DNA of 64,000 bases from Colletotrichum lupini (Eukaryota > Ascomycota > Sordariomycetes > Glomerellales > Glomerellaceae). The first letter of the stretch is position 1; each line of letters opens with the position of its first letter. Shown here in pieces: positions 61,062-64,000 of the stretch. The position numbers and the translations under genes were made by a program. A model generated the notes under the pieces. It saw only the letters and a list, made by a program, of their open reading frames with translations. It made no database searches and was not told the origin of the DNA. The DNA is taken from assembly GCF_023278565.1 (NCBI RefSeq), contig NC_064672.1, positions 2,852,001 through 2,916,000 of the forward strand, written 5' to 3'.

Positions 61062-62106
61062 TTATGCCGCGGTCGCCTCGGGTCCCTTTTGGGACTTGAG
61101 CTTCTCCTCAAACTTTGCAAATTCTTGGATGGCAATCTCCTCCTCCTGGTCGAGGATCTGCTCGACGGACTTGACCTCCTCAATCTGGATATGCCAACGT
61201 CAGCACGTATGTTCTACGGTTATTCGGGAGGCGCTTTGCAGGAAATCTCCAGGAAACCTCCCAAGAACCACAGATGTTGAGCCAACTTACATAATGCATC
61301 AGCATGCTCTCAATACCATTCTTCAACGTCACGGTGCTAGAATCGCACGTCCGGCACGCACCGCGAAGCTTCAGCAGCACGGTACCCTCGTCCGTGAACC
61401 CGCGGAACTCGATATCGCCGCCGTCCTCCTGGATAGCGGGCCGTATCCTCGTCTCGAGAAGCTCCTTGATCATGCCGACGACCTCGCTGTCGTTCTCATC
61501 GTACGCCAAACTATCGGGCTCCTCGGGGGCGCCGTCGGCGGCCGCACCGGCACCGCCTTCCTTGTCTGCCGAGACGGTGACGATGGTCTGGCCCGAGGTG
61601 ATAGCCTCGGTGATGAGGGCGAAGATCTCCGGGCGGATGTGTGCCCAGTTGGCGTCGGGGGATTTGTTGACGGTGATGAAGTCGGCGCCGTAGAAGACCG
61701 AGGTGACGCCGTCAATGTTCATGAGCTGGGCGGCGAGCGGGGACGGGTAGGGCGGCGCGATGGTGGAGCGCGGGTTGAGGTACTCGATGAAGGGGGTGGA
61801 GAGGGTGTCGGGGAGGATGCGGTGGTTCGGGAGGAACTTTACGGCGTCTGGGTTGGGCGTGTTTTCGGTCTGGATGAAGATTGTGCGGGCGGCGCCGGTG
61901 CGGGCGGCAAAGGGGGATTGTCGCTGGAGGGATTGTTGGTGTCGACTTGTCGTTGTCGTCGGGCGGCGTTGTGATGTTTGGTTGTTTTGGAGGAAGCCGG
62001 TGTGTACGCTGGCGAAGGATCGCGATTGTGAGGGTCTGGAGGTGGCGAGCCTCGATGTGCGCGCGACGGCGCGGAGGGCCGTCCTCGTTGCTCTGTACGA
62101 TGACAT
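61062..62106 (-). CDS. NFU1: Mitochondrial NifU-like Fe-S scaffold protein Nfu1
   Basis: Mitochondrial matrix late-acting Fe-S carrier that delivers 4Fe-4S clusters to targets such as lipoate synthase and respiratory complexes. Two minus-strand exons, 62106-61291 and 61184-61062 (106-nt intron, donor GTAAGT), in frame for 312 residues. The start at 62106 gives a classic mitochondrial presequence (MSSYRATRTALRAVARTSRL, basic and Ser-rich, no acidic residues). The Nfu N-terminal domain spans about 75-185 (FIQTENTPNPDAVKFLPN; VFYGADFITVNKSPDANW). The C-terminal NifU domain follows (LLETRIRPAIQEDGGDIEF) with the cluster cysteines C251-x2-C254 in GACRTCDSSTVTLKNGIE. Exon 2 supplies EEVKSVEQILDQEEEIAIQ and the stop. 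The frame is open for 71 more codons upstream without an ATG, so that part is not counted. Confidence 0.94.
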
Positions 62107-63187
62107 TGTGGCGAAAGATTTAATGTGTTTGGTGGCCGTCGGGGTCTCTCCGATCCGATGATTCGTCGCTATCGTCGTTGTTGACCGAATATACAATGTC
62201 GAGGGCGAAGGTTTTTGGTCGTCCAAGAGTGAGGAGAAAAGTCGTAAATGTTGTGGGAAGATGTATTGTCGAAAATGTTGATTATTCAGACGTATCCGTA
62301 CAAATTTACCAAACCTCACACCTCGGCATTACATCCGGTGACGGAACCTTTGAATTTTGACAGCAGGCAAATTACAGCGCGAGGAAAAAGGTTGACAAAA
62401 CTGGAAAGAGCTTTCCACTTTTTTTGCACATGTCTCTCAATTCCGAGGCGTTGCATTACCAATCATCGAAGCTCTCTGCGGGAATTGGTCAGTTTTGGGC
62501 CCTGTCCTTTCTTGGGGGGTCAGGGTCAGTGAACGGTGGACGGTGGGCCACTCAGTCAGTGCCAGGGGGGGGTTCGGACAGCTGGAGAAGAATGACGCAG
62601 AAAACTGCCACTCATGGAACCCCTCGGGTTGGTCCGTGGAATTCCCGATTTTCCATGAAGTAAATGCTTTTGTGGGGAGCTCGGGGACAGCTAAGGTAAG
62701 TTATTTTGGCGGTCAAGGGGGCTGTTCACCGCCCAAGGTTTTGAGGAACCAAGGTATTATGGAGGAAAACGCCCCGCCGGAAAATCGTCAAACGGACAGA
62801 CGGCAGAAAAAAGTTTCGAAAAGGAGCCCAAAGCAGAGAAGTCTCTCGCAACCCAACTGGCAGAAAAAAAGGAAAGAAGACAGAAAGGAAAAAAAAAAAG
62901 GAACGCGGGGTTATCGTTACTCAAAGCGTCCAACGACGTTATCTCGATCCTTGACCACCTTACATTACCTACCTATCCGTACCCTGAATCGCAAAGGCTT
63001 GTCCTTACCCTTGTCTCTAGGCAGCACTTTATCCGTATTTACTCTTTTTTTTTTTTTCCTTTTCGGAGAGCGAGAGAGCAACCATTGAACATCGACGCAA
63101 CATACCCGACAACGGAGAGCAACTTCCCAGCTAGCAAACGGACACTCTCCCACGACACTCGTTCTTCGCCCAGCGACAACCTCCTCC

Positions 63188-63190
<3 letters not shown>
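62107..63190. promoter_or_regulatory. Divergent promoter region of NFU1 and HIT-finger gene
   Basis: About 1.1 kb of intergenic DNA between divergent genes. It includes an A-rich block near 62870-62900, a TACCTACCTATCC motif near 62965 and a T run near 63045-63057. Frames here have no domain. Confidence 0.45.
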
Positions 63191-63249
<59 letters not shown>

Positions 63250-63291
63250 ACCCCCCCCCCCCCCCCCCCCCCCCCGCCCCCCCCCCCCCCC

Positions 63292-63334
<43 letters not shown>
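63191..63334 (+). repeat. 144-nt near-homopolymeric C tract
   Basis: Almost unbroken cytosines, interrupted only by A at 63250, G at 63276 and A at 63292. It ends 76 nt before the HIT-finger start codon and runs directly into TTCCCTTCGCCCTCTCCAG, which looks like a splice acceptor. The complementary strand is poly-G. The proline or glycine frames across it are artefacts of the repeat. Confidence 0.9.
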
Positions 63335-63410
63335 TTCCCTTCGCCCTCTCCAGAACCGAGAAACAGTCGACCGAACCGCCGGCTTCCCTACTCCTCCTCC
63401 TCCTCCCAAG

Positions 63411-64000
63411 ATGTCAATCCCAGACGACACCTCCACCATCGCCGCCCCCCCGACATCCCCCAAACGCGCCGCACAAGACGACCTAGCAACCGGACCCGAG
63501 TCCCGACCCCCCGCCGCGAAACGGTCCCGCGCAACGAGCCCCTCGCAACAAGACGACGACGACGACGGCGAGGCAAAGACGAGGGCTACGACGGCGGCGA
63601 TGGCGAATGCGTCACTGACGGCGGGTGAAGGCGAGGGTGAGCCGGGTGACGGTGACGGTTCAGCAGCAGCAGCAGCAGCTCCCACGGCGCAAACGACACA
63701 GACACGACCCGCGGCAGGAGCAGCAGCAGACGAGACGACAACACAGCCTCCCCCGTCCGCGCCAAAGACAAAGATGTGTGGCGTATGCCACGAAAAAGAG
63801 GGAAAATACAAGTGCACGCGCTGCGCATTACCATTGTACGTACTTTTTTCACAATCATGCTCGAGTCTGTTCCATGGCGTTTTCTTCAAAAGTACTCATT
63901 CTTCATTATACGTGGTTTGTTTCTCGTTATATACATTATCTGTACTGACTTGCGGGCTTCCCCTTTCTCCCCTCCAGCTGCTCCGTCCCGTGTAACAAAA
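63411..64000 (+). CDS. HIT-type zinc finger protein (5' part, runs off the window)
   Basis: Likely nuclear HIT-finger protein of the kind found in box C/D snoRNP assembly (Bcd1/Hit1) or chromatin remodellers; which one cannot be told from this fragment. Exon 1 is 63411-63835 with ATG at 63411. Exon 2 starts at 63978 and continues past the window edge; the 142-nt intron has donor GTACGT and acceptor CTCCAG. The first 120 residues are Ala/Pro/Thr/Asp-rich and disordered, with a basic patch (PAAKRSRA) that could be a nuclear signal. The finger then begins CGVCHEKEGKYKCTRCALP and the splice adds FCSVPCNK, giving the HIT pattern of paired Cys. Confidence 0.82.

Noticed and set aside
63039..63486. 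Poly-proline and poly-glycine frames across the C tract
   Set aside because: They exist on both strands only because of the homopolymer; no start context or homology.

Overview
This is a filamentous ascomycete chromosome segment. Intron-bearing genes with short introns (about 50-110 nt, GTAAGT/GTATGT-type donors, CTAAC/CTGAC-like branch sites, YAG acceptors), CT-rich leaders and proteins such as eL15, Trm9, Pcf11, the PSP1 protein and a Vtc2/Vtc3-type subunit all point to Pezizomycotina. The protein flavour suggests Sordariomycetes, possibly a Colletotrichum/Verticillium relative; that is inference. No rRNA, CRISPR, plasmid or intact transposon was seen. Splice models below were built by hand; each keeps frame end to end unless stated.

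Layout. 1-15 kb: a two-repeat Myb protein (+), Trm9 tRNA methyltransferase (-), an Xyd1-type Gfo/Idh/MocA dehydrogenase (-), an aldo/keto reductase (+) and an unrecognised 767-aa conserved-looking protein (-). 14-20 kb: a long gene-poor stretch with two tRNA-like relics carrying Pol III A/B boxes. 20-27.5 kb: an accessory-looking pair transcribed head to head, a ten-exon SNF2 helicase without a RING domain (-) and a NACHT/STAND NLR-like protein with two C2H2 fingers (+), sharing a 483-bp intergenic region. 29-40 kb: a housekeeping block, all on the minus strand: Vtc2/3-type vacuolar transporter chaperone, FGGY (YDR109C-type) pentulose kinase whose start codon lies in a 5-nt exon, and Pcf11. 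44-52 kb: a four-TM membrane protein (+), ribosomal protein eL15 (-) and a PSP1-domain protein (-). 52-61 kb: about 9 kb with no gene I can support, full of microsatellites. 61-64 kb: mitochondrial Nfu1 Fe-S scaffold (-) and the 5' part of a HIT zinc-finger gene (+) preceded by a 144-nt nearly pure C tract.

The genes are mostly independent housekeeping functions (tRNA wobble modification, polyphosphate synthesis, mRNA 3'-end formation, translation, Fe-S assembly). The part most unlike the rest is the 14-29 kb interval, where an NLR-type putative immune/allorecognition receptor and a SNF2 ATPase lie in gene-poor DNA between conserved blocks.
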